The notes beneath the pieces are model-generated. The model made no database searches, was not told the origin of the DNA, and was given only the letters and a program-made list of their open reading frames with translations. A DNA stretch of 64,000 nucleotides from Oscheius dolichura (Eukaryota > Nematoda > Chromadorea > Rhabditida > Rhabditidae), in the NCBI GenBank assembly GCA_932521035.1, contig OW051497.1:10602001-10666000 (forward strand), given 5' to 3'. Positions 12,306 to 23,600 of this stretch are shown here, in pieces (the first letter of the stretch is position 1; the number at the start of each line of letters is the position of its first letter). Both the position numbers and the translations under genes were made by a program.

Positions 12306-12479
12306 TGTGATGCTAAAACATTATTTCACCCTTCATCTCGGCCAAAGACGAATTTATCTGACCTTTCATCGTGTTTTCTGATTTTCTACTCCATATTTTA
12401 TTTCACATTTTTTTCACCTGCTGCCGTTTTCGTTGTCTTGCGTTATACGTGTTTTATACTGCCCCCGTTCTTCACCTGA

Positions 12480-13645
12480 ATGGTCGCTCTTTTGTTATAT
12501 TACCGTATAAATACCTGCATATCTGCTATTCTAGCTTCTCTTCTATTGTATTTAATTTGCTTTAAATCTCCGCGCATAATGAACAATTTTAAATGGCACC
12601 TATTGAATATACAGGTAAGAAACGTCCCAAAATGGGCATATATGCTACTTCGTGAATTTAGTGTATTACTTTTGTCGAAACATTTTATTTCTGCTTCCTC
12701 TGTGCACCACAGATTCTTACATACCCACTGCCACATGGATATCCTACTGGCGTTCTAACCACTCTTTTCAGTCTATCTACCAACATTCAAGGGGTAGGCT
12801 CAGTTTTTTAAAGATTGAAAGGAACAGTCAGGGACCTCGGTTTGAGCGCAGTGGTCCTATGGCGATTGCGCTTTCAGGGCATATCAATGTTCTTTGTGGG
12901 AGAGATGATGGGAGCTATTTGTATAGCCTTCGTCATCCGCTACAATATGTTGATGCCACGTTCAGAAGTTCCCTTCATACAATCATATATACAAACGTTG
13001 CGAGCTCAATCCATCTATGTTGGCTACGGAAATGGATTCGTATTTGGTATTGCGACATATATGTCATTCTTGGACGAAGAAGGGGTGGATCTAAAGCTAC
13101 ATCAAGTGAGTTTAACTTGACAAAAGGTTTCTCATCTACAGGCTGATCCGGCGTATGTGATACCGAAGGGGGCAACATCTATCGGTGGAGTTTGGGTGTA
13201 TATTTGGGCTGGGTTAGCCCTTTTGGGCTATGCTTATGTCAGTGCCAACGGCATCGCAGTAGTACTCCATTCTAAGCGGATATTAAAAGCTTCTGCTCAA
13301 TTATCACGCTCAGTGGACATGCATCAGCAGGCATTTCGAAGTCTTGTACTGCAGGTGGAAAAAGACAAGTTACATAAAATGGAAATGTCTCAGACAATCG
13401 GTCTCTACGGGATGATCGTCGTGCCCTGCTGCATTGTATCAGTCTATATGATTTTCGGATCCCCCACTCCTTACATAAGTGACTTCATAGCCTCCTTTTG
13501 CATTGGTTGCTATACGTTGAAATCAATCTGCTCTTCAGTGGTGATCTGCTACACAATACGACCATACAGGGAACATATCATCGGCTTCTTTAGATGCAGA
13601 CAGAGAAGAAATATTATTACCGTGTCATCTTTGGCTAGCTCGTGA
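12480..13645 (+). CDS. Nematode seven-transmembrane chemoreceptor (Srh/Str superfamily)
   Basis: Four exons (12480-12614, 12662-12793, 12878-13105, 13142-13645) join in phase 0 to give 332 residues, a normal size for the superfamily. TM1 starts at the ATG (LASLLLYLICF) and is followed by the family-like FKSPRIMNNFKWHLLN. TM2 reads TFYFCFLCAPQILTYPLPHG, then PTGVLTTLFSL. TM3 is FFVGEMMGAICIAFVIRYNM, with RY in the place of DRY. A later helix reads YIWAGLALLGYAYVSANGIA, then ALQ-type HQQAFRSLVLQ. The end has two helices (LYGMIVVPCCIVSVYMIF; ASFCIGCYTLKSICSSVVIC) and the short basic tail RPYREHIIGFFRCRQRRN. Such receptors act in chemosensory neuron cilia. The ligand is unknown. No splice acceptor lies just before the ATG. 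Intron 2 carries a piece of a repeat element also found at 17811. Confidence 0.85.
12818..12837 (+). repeat. Partial arm of the fold-back element in a chemoreceptor intron
   Basis: The 20-nt core matches 18 of 20 positions of the arm at about 17815-17834 (aaaggaac..tcagggacct). It lies inside the 84-nt intron 2 of the chemoreceptor (12794-12877). The similarity may run on more weakly to 12850. It looks like a remnant of the same element as 17794-18087. Confidence 0.5.
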
Positions 13646-13704
13646 ATTTTGTCCTCTTCGCTAGGGATGTGATCAGCAACAAGGAAGAAATAAAACGTGC
13701 CTTA

Positions 13705-13905
13705 GTTTTACTCAATTCATAAATGACATTTCACGCGGATGCTGCTGTACTTCTAGAGGCTCCCATATTTCCGTCCGTAGTCCCTGGCTCAGATGAATCG
13801 CTGGCCGATCAGAGTTTCCCCGATGGTGCGATGAGATAGCAATCGGCCCTTCCTTTTGTCGACCCTTCCTTTTGTCTAATAAACTTAGTAATTGCTCCCA
13901 GCAAC
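13705..13905 (-). pseudogene. Broken copy of the last exon of the large mosaic gene, copy B
   Basis: Read on the minus strand, this segment gives SSEPGTTDGNMGAS, then a stop in place of a tryptophan codon region, then VIYELSKT. The parent gene ends TEPGPTDEYTEACRKTG, then NLICELSKTVTRRGG. Nucleotide alignment to 14683-14790 starts with the shared agttttactcaattca. The in-frame TGA and the lack of upstream exons mark it as a pseudogene fragment. It also resembles 12125-12305. It sits directly 3' of the chemoreceptor. Confidence 0.6.
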
Positions 13906-14077
13906 CGCCATGTGTGCTTTACCGCAACACAGCTTCAATAATAGGGAAACTTTCTCTTCACTTATTATAAAATTTCCACTGGAAGCCTCCGGAACACGCT
14001 CTCTTTCTTCTTTTAACACCATCGTGCTCAAATTTTATAGGAGGAGGCACACCATTTCCTCGCTCTATAGCCTGTTT

Positions 14078-14107
14078 ACCTCGATTTGAATATGGCCTAG
14101 ACGCGGC
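14078..14107 (+). repeat. 30-nt repeat, copy 2 (first copy at 11246)
   Basis: Near-identical to 11246-11275, with one mismatch in 30. Copies 1 and 2 are 2.8 kb apart in direct orientation, with the chemoreceptor gene between them. Confidence 0.8.
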
Positions 14108-14661
14108 GGCGTCGCGTGACCAGTGGCAGAGCTAGTGAGAGGGAGTGAGGAGGCCGAAAAACCAGCTCGACGGTGCGGTGTTAAGTAGAACTTCGCAAAT
14201 GGAAGGTTCAAGCGACCATATTGTTCCTTCTTCCTCCATGTGATTGTAAAATAGAATAAAAGTAAATAGAAGAGAAAAAATCGGATTGTTTATTCATCAC
14301 GGATAAAATTGGGAGATCGTGAGTTCGGGGCTCCTGCGAGATTGAAACATTTCGCGCCATTGGAGCCATGCCCGAGTTAAGACAGATCGCTGGAGGCAGC
14401 CGTGTATATCACCAAGAATAAATTGTAATTTATTAATATTATTTTTTATTCCACTTGGTCGCTCAAGTTTCAGCGGTATCATAGAGAGGAAGAAGAACTA
14501 GTTTATAAGTTGCCTGTGTGAGATACAGGAGAGATAATCCAATGTTCGCCTGGGGATAGTACTAAAGAAAGCCCTTTACTAATTTGCTGGAAAATACATA
14601 ATTTATTAATGAATATAGATAGCAATTACTATAAATTATACCCGTAAAAGAAGGAAATAAT

Positions 14662-17600
14662 CTATCCACCTCGTCTGGTCACAGTTTTACTCAATTCACA
14701 GATAAGATTCCACACTGGTACTCCGGTTTTCCTGCAGGCTTCTGTGTATTCATCTGTAGGTCCCGGCTCCGTCGGATGGGTGACCGGCCGGGTAGTATTT
14801 GGTTCAGAGGTTACTGAAGGCGCCGGTCCATCAGTACTTGGTTCTTCAGTTAAGGTAGTCGCCGGTCGGCCAGTGCCTCCACCGATAGTGTACTGGGTTA
14901 CAGCACTAACAGGTGGCTCGACAGTCCAGTTCGGTGTTGTCATAGGCAAGATGGTGACAGTAGCTCCTGAGGGTAGATTGCTAACTGGAGTGTAGTCAGG
15001 AGTTATGCTATGGATGGGAACTGAAGAGGGCTCAATCGTCGACGGTTCATTTTCAGACGAAGCCGTCCAAATAATTTCAGGTGTCGTTGTTACTGCTTCT
15101 GTGGTTGGAGTTTCACTTGCAGTAGTTTCTTCTACCGTTGTATCCGGTTCGCCTAGAATTTGATTAGCTTGGTACTGAAAGGAACTACCTGTCGTGACTG
15201 TTCGTGGACTAATATCTGGAGTAATCGTGTAAACTTCCGTTGCTTCTGTGGTTTCTAAACCTCATATTATTATAGAATGCTTTCAGGACCAACCTGTTAT
15301 CGTTGACTCTGATGATTCTGAAGTAGAAGTAATCATTTCAATTGTGGAAGTCATCTCCTCCGTTTGTGTTGTCAACTCGGAAGTGGCCTCTGTTTCAGAA
15401 GTAGTTATACTTTCGGTTTCAGAGGTGGGGATAGTACTAGGAGAATGATCCGGTGTAACGAGTTCGGTTGATGGCTCTTCAGTAGGCGGAGATGGGACCT
15501 CTTCCGTTGACCAGGGAAGGGTTGGCACAATTATAATAGTATGCCCAGAATCAGACGTACTCCAGCTGTCGGTACCCGGTTCTTGGGTTATCGAAACGGT
15601 TGTCCAAGTATCAGACACGTGGCTATCTGTTGGCAATGTGTGAGTAACTTCTGTCGGTTCAATTGACGATGGATCAATCTCCGGTGGAGTGGGGATGTCA
15701 ATTTCTTCCGGAGTCGTGGTCGGTGGATCAGTTGGAGGCTGTCCTGTTGGTAAGGTTGACACCGTAACGGCTCCTAAAACAGTTCTATATCTGCGATAAT
15801 TCATCAGCACCTGAACTAGTCGGGTATGCAGTTGGAAGGACAGACCAGTGTGATACACTAGGATTAAGTCCTTCAGTATTGAAGGCGTAACAATCCTGAC
15901 GAAGACCTCCTGAACTTTCCCCCACTGTCAAGAGTTCGAAAAGAAGAAACAACCTGTGTTGACAGCAATGGGTACTCGGCTCTCTTGTCCTCTTGAATCC
16001 TTGGCCACCAGCATCAAACAATATTCCTGTCCAGGTTCTACAGGCTCTTCTACGATGATGCTTCCCGTTAGATCGTCTACAGAAAACCGGTGGCTATTGT
16101 CCGGGGAGTAGAGGGAGTAGACAACTTGGGCTCCATCGTCCGACTCAGCGGTAACTTGTCCAGCTTTTGCCGGAGGAGTAGGCCACCACATATCTGGTAG
16201 CAACTAAACTCAGGATTTAATTGTATAGAGCGTTGCACCTGTATCCTATAGGAGCTTTGGTCAAATTGTGGTACGGAGTACTCTTTTGGATAGGCGAATA
16301 CAAATTCGTATGTCATGGAGTACGGCGTGGAAAGGAAGCCATTGTCGATAAAATTCAGCTTGTCCCCCTGAGACACAGACTCCTTTACCTTCTCACTAGC
16401 AGGTCAAACCGTTGGAGTTGTTTCCTTCCAAGTGATTGGCCTCAGTTGTCTGTCTCTTTTACCATTTGCCTTTTCTGTTACTTTCACAAGCTGATATCCT
16501 TCTGGAATATTGTTCGGGTAGTCCATCGTTCCCCATAAGAAGCCAGTAAAACTTCGTGATTCACTAAATGAACCTAAATACCGGTTGAATGGAAACGTAC
16601 TCATTTTTGAAGGACGCTACGATAACTTTTCTATCCGGGTCGGTAAGTTCAGTTGATCGGCTCTATACATTTCAAGATGCTGGTATGAAGTCCACTTACC
16701 GCAACATAAGTGAGAGGAACGATATTTACTAGTGTGCCGGTATCCGGACGGAAGAAGAAGTGTGCCCCTGTTGCATCCTTCACCATCAATCCGTTCTTCC
16801 CCGCTGCGGCCTCTACTACGTATGTGCTCATTTCTTGCGCATTGATCATTTGACCATTTACAGAAATAGGACACTTTACAGAGGTGATATTTGCCTATAA
16901 ACAGGTGAATGTTCTCGTTAAAATTCTAGTACCTCCGTGCGTTCCGTGCTGATATTCATGGTAATCATTTTAGACTCTCCTGACGAAATTGTACCAAGAT
17001 CAAACGATAACGCATTATCTAAATAATGTTTTCGCATGTTATTATATTAATTTGCTTACCAATTCGGATTTTATCTAAACGGACAGATTCCAATCTGTAG
17101 GGGTAGTGCTCGCCATGCCCGTCAGTCACTATCATTTCATAGGAATGGACTTTGACATTCTCCAATGTTGAATAACCAATATTCATGATTGAAGTGGCAA
17201 TGGAAAAGGGCGAATTGCTTCCAACAGACGGATAAATGAAGTGGACTATTTTAGCGCTTCGTACTGGATGGATCTCAATCATGGGAACGGATAGTCTCTG
17301 CTTAGTCAGACGCCCGCCAACAGAGAAGGAAACCGTGATTACTGGCTAAATTCTGCTGATATCTGCCGTAAATGAAAGCTACCTGATATTTAGCAATTGA
17401 TGTTAACGTTGTCTGGGGGATAATACGTTTTAACCAGATCGTTTCTAAGGATTCTCCTGGACTTAGAACACCGGTTGCAGCATTCGGATTTACTCCAATA
17501 CCGCTGGCCACTACAGTTGCCTCCGGGGTGAGACTGTCCCCTCTAAGGACATCAAACTCCAAAGTAGGGGAAACCATTGGGCGCTCCTGTAATAGATGTA

Positions 17601-20600
17601 ATCCTGAACATTACGACATACTTTTATATTTGTTAGATAAACTCGTATTTTGATCGTATCCCCATCGTAGACAGGCTTGGGCTCAATGAGGACAGTAGCT
17701 TCGGCACATTCCTGATTCGGTACAGAAGGTGTCTGCAACAATTTGCCTAGATATTCATGTAGTACAGCAAAAGGGTCAGTTGCTCCGTTCTAAATTCAAA
17801 TTTTCATTATTTTAAAGGAACCCTCAGGGACCTGCCGCCGAGTGCGCTCGTAAGCGTCGGCGCGCATTTGAATTTTGAACACGCCTTCCGTTTTAATCTA
17901 TTTCTTCTTATTTTTACACATTTTTCTAGTAATTTATTACCGTGCTTTCACTTGTTTATAAAAAACATTATTAAATTAGCCCTTGAAAATGAAAAAGCGA
18001 GCTAAAACGGTAGACCAGTTCCAAATTCAAATGCGCGCCGACACTCGGCTGCAGGTCCCTGAAGGTTCCTTTAATAGGAGAGCTGACCTGTCTTGCAAAG
18101 GACTTCAATTTATCAGCAGCAGTAACAAGAAGTTTAGCATCTTCGAATTGTATTCCTTTATGATGGTCCATTTTCCCTGATGTCCAAACTGTCGCGGTGT
18201 CGTTCCACAGATCTACCAATTCTTTTTCTAAAAATACCTTTCAATAAATAAGGAGATGTTTTCATTACCATCTATTTGATGCATCTCATCCTCTGATATT
18301 TTAACGCCTAGTTCAGAGGTCTCTCCAATAGCTTTTACAAACGCTTGCATCTCTTCTTTGTTAGGAATATTTGCCGGGAAGACTTTCTGAAAGACGAGCT
18401 TAATGTGGTACTTTTTAAAGGCATACCCTTAAGATTGCAAAGAAGTCCTGATACAAACCGGCTACTCGATAACTCTGCATATCGATAGCATTAAACACAT
18501 TGAGCATAGGCTGCATGACAGGGTTGATTGATCCTTGGAGTGCGGATATCTGAAAGAGGGTGGTTCGATGGTTTTGTTGTTAGTCTACTCTGTTTATGAT
18601 AGAAGCGGGACCATCATTCTGCATAGCTTCTTCGACTACCAACGTTGGTGGGGTTGGGTACTCGTCCAGTTCATTTTGCCTTCTCTTCCTTGTTTCCACA
18701 TTGGGGCAGTCCTTTTCCAACGATGAAACACAACTCAACACCTGATCTAGGTCGTCGAAATTCAGTTGTACTTCTTGACAGTCGCTGATAAGTAGTAGAA
18801 ATGTCGATAGCACTTGGAGTGAAATCTACAGACAGCTGGTACTATTAACACAATTTCAACTAACAGTATCGTCAGGTATTCTCGACCAGGAAGAGCCGCA
18901 AGCGGTTGCTGATGTGTACTGTTGCCTACATCTAGCTTTAGCTCCTTCTCCACAATTGCACAAAATTCTCGTAACACTTCCTGTTGGAACTTGATCTCCA
19001 CTATCTGTAATCCATTTGTGACCGCCCCTAAGTTGCCTTCATACCGTCACAAAGAGTTTGGTGTTCACGATCGGCATCCAGCTTATTCACTACAAGATTT
19101 GAGGAGGATTTTATCACGAAATTTGTATCATCAGCCAGAAAGTCAAACTTTATCTGAAAACAGGGCCGTTTTTTTTATCCCACACGTGGCTACCGGAAGA
19201 AGGTGAGCAGTACAGTGAGAGTCAGCGTTCTGGCCCGGCATAGCCATGACAGTAGCCCAAAAAGAATCGTTCAATTGAGTTGACTGCACCTTGGATTGCT
19301 GGAAATACCAATTAGTTTATTAATTGGAGCAAAACTTACAAAATAGTCATTGTTCTCAACAGAAAGCACACCAGGAACGTCCCCTTTCACAGTAACCAAG
19401 ACATCCGTGGCAGCACCCTCTACGATGACTGGAGGGTCAAATTGCAGATAGGGTAGCCTTCCATTAGGTTTTGTTATTAACGTGGCTGTCCAGTTGTTAA
19501 CATTAAGGGAAGCAGTAATAGGTGCTGAGGAAGTCAAGTATAAACAGAAGGATGTGTTGTGCTGTGATACCTAAAATAGTTGTGTTTTTATGGACCAATG
19601 GTTTATACTTGAATAGAGTTGGAAAATGTGTTGTGAATTGGAGAAGATACAGTAACTTGATAATACCCTTCATGAAGATTGAATACAGCTGGTTCGCCTG
19701 AACTTGGGAAATTATGACAGGAAGAAAGAAGGACTCTACCATTTACAACTACATTATTCTGGGTCTGGTCAACACTCAATTGCAAGTTGGTGAAAGATAG
19801 AGAAGCCACTATTTTACTGTCAGGCGGACCTTGTCCATAGAATTCATCTCGAATGCAGACAGAAAGCAACATATATCCTGATGTTTGGAATGACGATGGT
19901 TGAGCAATTGTATATGGTATCCTGGCCAGTTCCTACAATATAAAATTATACCGGAAGATCCTTTGATAACCTCTTTGTTTGACACAATTGATATGTTTCC
20001 ATTTGCCTGTTCAGTCACATCCATTTGGAGCACAATAGAAATACCTTCGCGGGTAATGGCATCATAGTCTTGTGAATTTGGAAACGTATTGATAATGTTT
20101 ACAGGACGATCAGCATGGACCACTTCAATTGGATAAACTAGCTTTTGGCGAGGATAGGCTCTTATCTAGAAAATACGAATAAGTAGGTTAAAAGTTGAAA
20201 GCTCACTTCTACTGGGTTCGACAACCTAGCTACTGTATCTTGGAAGAGGTGCAGCTCTTGAGGATAGGTCAGCATTGTTAATTCGTCATGGTTTCCTCTT
20301 TGTGGAATTCTAAATGCGGCTCTTGATTTTGTTATTACGGTACAATACCGTATTAGCTCTTTCCCTATATCACAGTCTACCAGAACATAGAATTCGTCCA
20401 TTGACAATGGCTTTACTTTTACTTGAAGTTCATTCACTACAAAATCAGTAGTTATTTCTCCTGAGCTAGCAGATAATGAAAAGGCAGTACAATTCTGTTC
20501 CCCTATAGTTTAATTAGACTTGAAGAAAATATAGCTACCGGGAACATGGATGACGAATTGATTATCCTCTTCTGTAATGGAAGGTGGTTGTTCGGCTACT

Positions 20601-23600
20601 ACTCTGAACTCTTTTTCGTAGTCGGTCTCCTCTCCAGGATGGGAAGCGCTCTAGATTCCAATTTATCTAAAGGCTCCTTTCGCTCTCACCACAAGATATT
20701 CTCCAGATTCAGCCGGAATATAGGCGTAAGTAAAGTTCCCCTCATTATCAGTCATCGTCGTAAGTTCCTCTATCCTTGTCCCATCAGCACTCCTTACTTT
20801 CAAGGAGACTGGCATTTGTTTGATCTATAGAAAGATTGCCTTTACTGGAATAAAAATACTTGTTGCCCTTCTGCGCTTCCTCTAAAGATCAGTTTATTCC
20901 CTTCGGTCGAGACATCGTCTACAGTTGCCGTATACGACGGCTGGATTGACACATTCCATGAGATCGTACTTTCTCCTAAGCGATTTGTTTTGTTGGTTGG
21001 TCGGTTCTATACCGGACAATGAGTCGGCTATCACAGTTATCTGATGAGGCGAGGACTGACCAACGGGGTCCGACCACTCCAGTAATCCTTTAGCTGAATC
21101 CAGGCGAAGATCGTGAATTGTCGAGTTTAACCGTAGCACTGTTCCTGACTAATTCTAGGTAACAAGGAGCAAACAAGCTTACCATAGTTGGCAAGTAGAC
21201 CACATACGGAGTCCCTTCTATAGCAGTATTTACTTGTTGGTTATTCAAGAAATGCCGGTCAATCTCTGGTACGGGTTCGATGACTTCACAAAATACTCCA
21301 GTCCTTCCTTGAGAGCAGACGCAAAGCGGCCCGACACAAGAACCTTGACAAACGGAAGGGTTGCAAGCATCGTAGACAGTGAAATGCACCTAAATCACTT
21401 TATCACGATATTGAACTGGAAAGTTTACCGGTTTCCCATCTGTAGTTGTTAGCACATTTGGTCCAGCTGCAAGACTGAAAAGATGCCGCCCTGCTGTAAG
21501 ATTCGCAGGCATTGGACAGCGTATAATTGTGGAGGATTGCCTGATTCCAATCGTTGTATACATTCCATAAACGCAAGAATAGTGACCATTTGGAGTTCTA
21601 AAGCTATTTTTCGCAGATGTTATGACTCTTACATTGGTAGTTCATTGCCAAAGACGGTGACTACCATATTGCTGTTTTCTTTGTCTGCCGTTTGTGGAAG
21701 GATTGTTAATATCCTGCCAGTGGTCGAACATCCGCCGGTGGTTTCACACAGATCGCAGGCAGCTCCACTCCATCCTTTGGCACAAACGCATGTGCGGGTA
21801 ACTTCATCACAATTTCCATGGTCGCAGTCCATATCACAAGACGAACAAGAAGGACCAGCGCAGGTTGAACAATTCTATATTAACCATGGTTTAAAAATGA
21901 AGTGTGACCTACAGATCCACCCCAGTCGGCAAAGCATTCGCAGGTTTCTGGAGCAGTACACACTCCATTGAGGGAACATTCTGTACAGACAGGAACATCG
22001 CATCTTTTCCCTCCCCACGGTCCCTCGCAAGAGCATTGCTTGTCCTTGCACATTCCGTTGATGCAAGTTTCTTCGGTACAGGCTGGCTCGATACAAAATG
22101 CCCCTGCCCATAACGGGTCACATTCGCATTCATCCTTGCTGACACATTTTCCATGCCCTCCACAATCAAATGAACACATTGGAGTAGAGCAGTCTGACCC
22201 GGTCCAGCCCTATCAAAAATTAATACTTGGAGGACAAGGAACTTACCTCAAAACAGTGACAAACTTTAAAGACATTGCATTCCCCATTCCTTGAACAGTT
22301 ATTCGAACAGCCAGTTAATACGGAGCAATCAGCTCCACCATATCCTTCTGGACAAATACAGAGACCTCCTGTAAATTAGCCGTTATGGAAATGGTTGAAT
22401 CCTGCCTATACATTGCCCTCTCTGAAAGCAGTAACTAATGTGAGCACATTGGTCAAATCCTCCAGATGGCACAACGATAGGCACTGTATTTGGAGGAGGG
22501 TCTACAATCTGTAAGGCTTCTCCAGCAACCAGGTACGGCTGGATGCGGACACTTCCTTCCGGTGCTTTGACGGCTTGAATAATTTGAGAAAGGTCTTCCG
22601 TTCCCCACCAATTCCTGGTAGCGTTTAGGATCTAGAACATCGTTATATCTCCTAGAAATAGTTCAATACCCATGATCCATCTCCTCTCGGTTCTAACTGG
22701 TATTGTGTTTTTGGATTCTCGAAACGATTTCCTTGGATAGTGAAAGAAGGAGAGGCTACTATCACAGCGGCTTGGGAAACAGCATTATCTGAAAATAAAT
22801 ATGGGAATACTGAAAATAATCATAGCTACCGTTTAGTCTGTTCCTATTCATGCTACCGTCAACTTTGTATTCCCCATCAGAAGACAAGAAGACGACAAAG
22901 TCACCGCCATTAGCAGAAAAGTCATTATTCGCTATTTCCACAGGCAAGTTATCCAATCCTGGGTTGGGCTCGATGTCTATTCTCACTACTCCCGCTCTTC
23001 CATCAGCGTTATTCCTGTCAAAGAGATTCCTGTTCAGCTCAAGTCCTCCACATTCTCCAAGCTGGAGGGATACTACCGTGTCTCGGTTATCAACAAATGT
23101 GGAGTCTGATATTGTCGTCATTGAAGGTCTGTTGTTGCACTAAAGGCAAATGTTGCTGAAGCTCAAAGTCTTACCTCTAGGGCCAGCATTATAGAAGGGA
23201 CAGCGTTTCCCTCAGCGTGAATTCTCTCCAAATCAATGTTACTGATCCATCCTCCACTAATTAGAAGGCCTGCATGCCCCGTCCTCTGGTCTTTCAATGT
23301 CACATTCCGGATAGTTACAGAATTCAAAGGAGACTGTGAGTACTCAGAAATATGAATTCCATGAGACCCGCTGTTCACAATTCTGGCATCTTCTATCGTA
23401 ATATTTTCCGACGGAGAGACGAAGTCTATTCCGCTGATTCCGGCGTTTTCTATTTGGAAGTCCCTGAGTGTTATATCTTGGTTCCTTTCATCAACAGCTA
23501 GAGCTGTCCCAATTGAATCTAAGATGAGGGTGCCGCCAAGATCAACAAAAGGGCCCGTGTTCGTTGTCACTTCAACCCCGTGCACGTTTGGCTTGTTCAC

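Noticed and set aside
12815-12877. In-frame coding start for the chemoreceptor at 12815 (MKGTVRDLG...)
   Set aside because: This reading is intronic: exon 2 ends at 12793 and exon 3 starts at 12878 in phase 0, with TM1 and TM2 encoded upstream. The stretch is a repeat remnant.
17982-18074. Extension of the large gene's exon through KGTFRDLQPS to a stop
   Set aside because: The donor after ...FARQ at 18087 and the acceptor near 17794 give a continuous frame, and the extra reading comes from the arm of the fold-back element.
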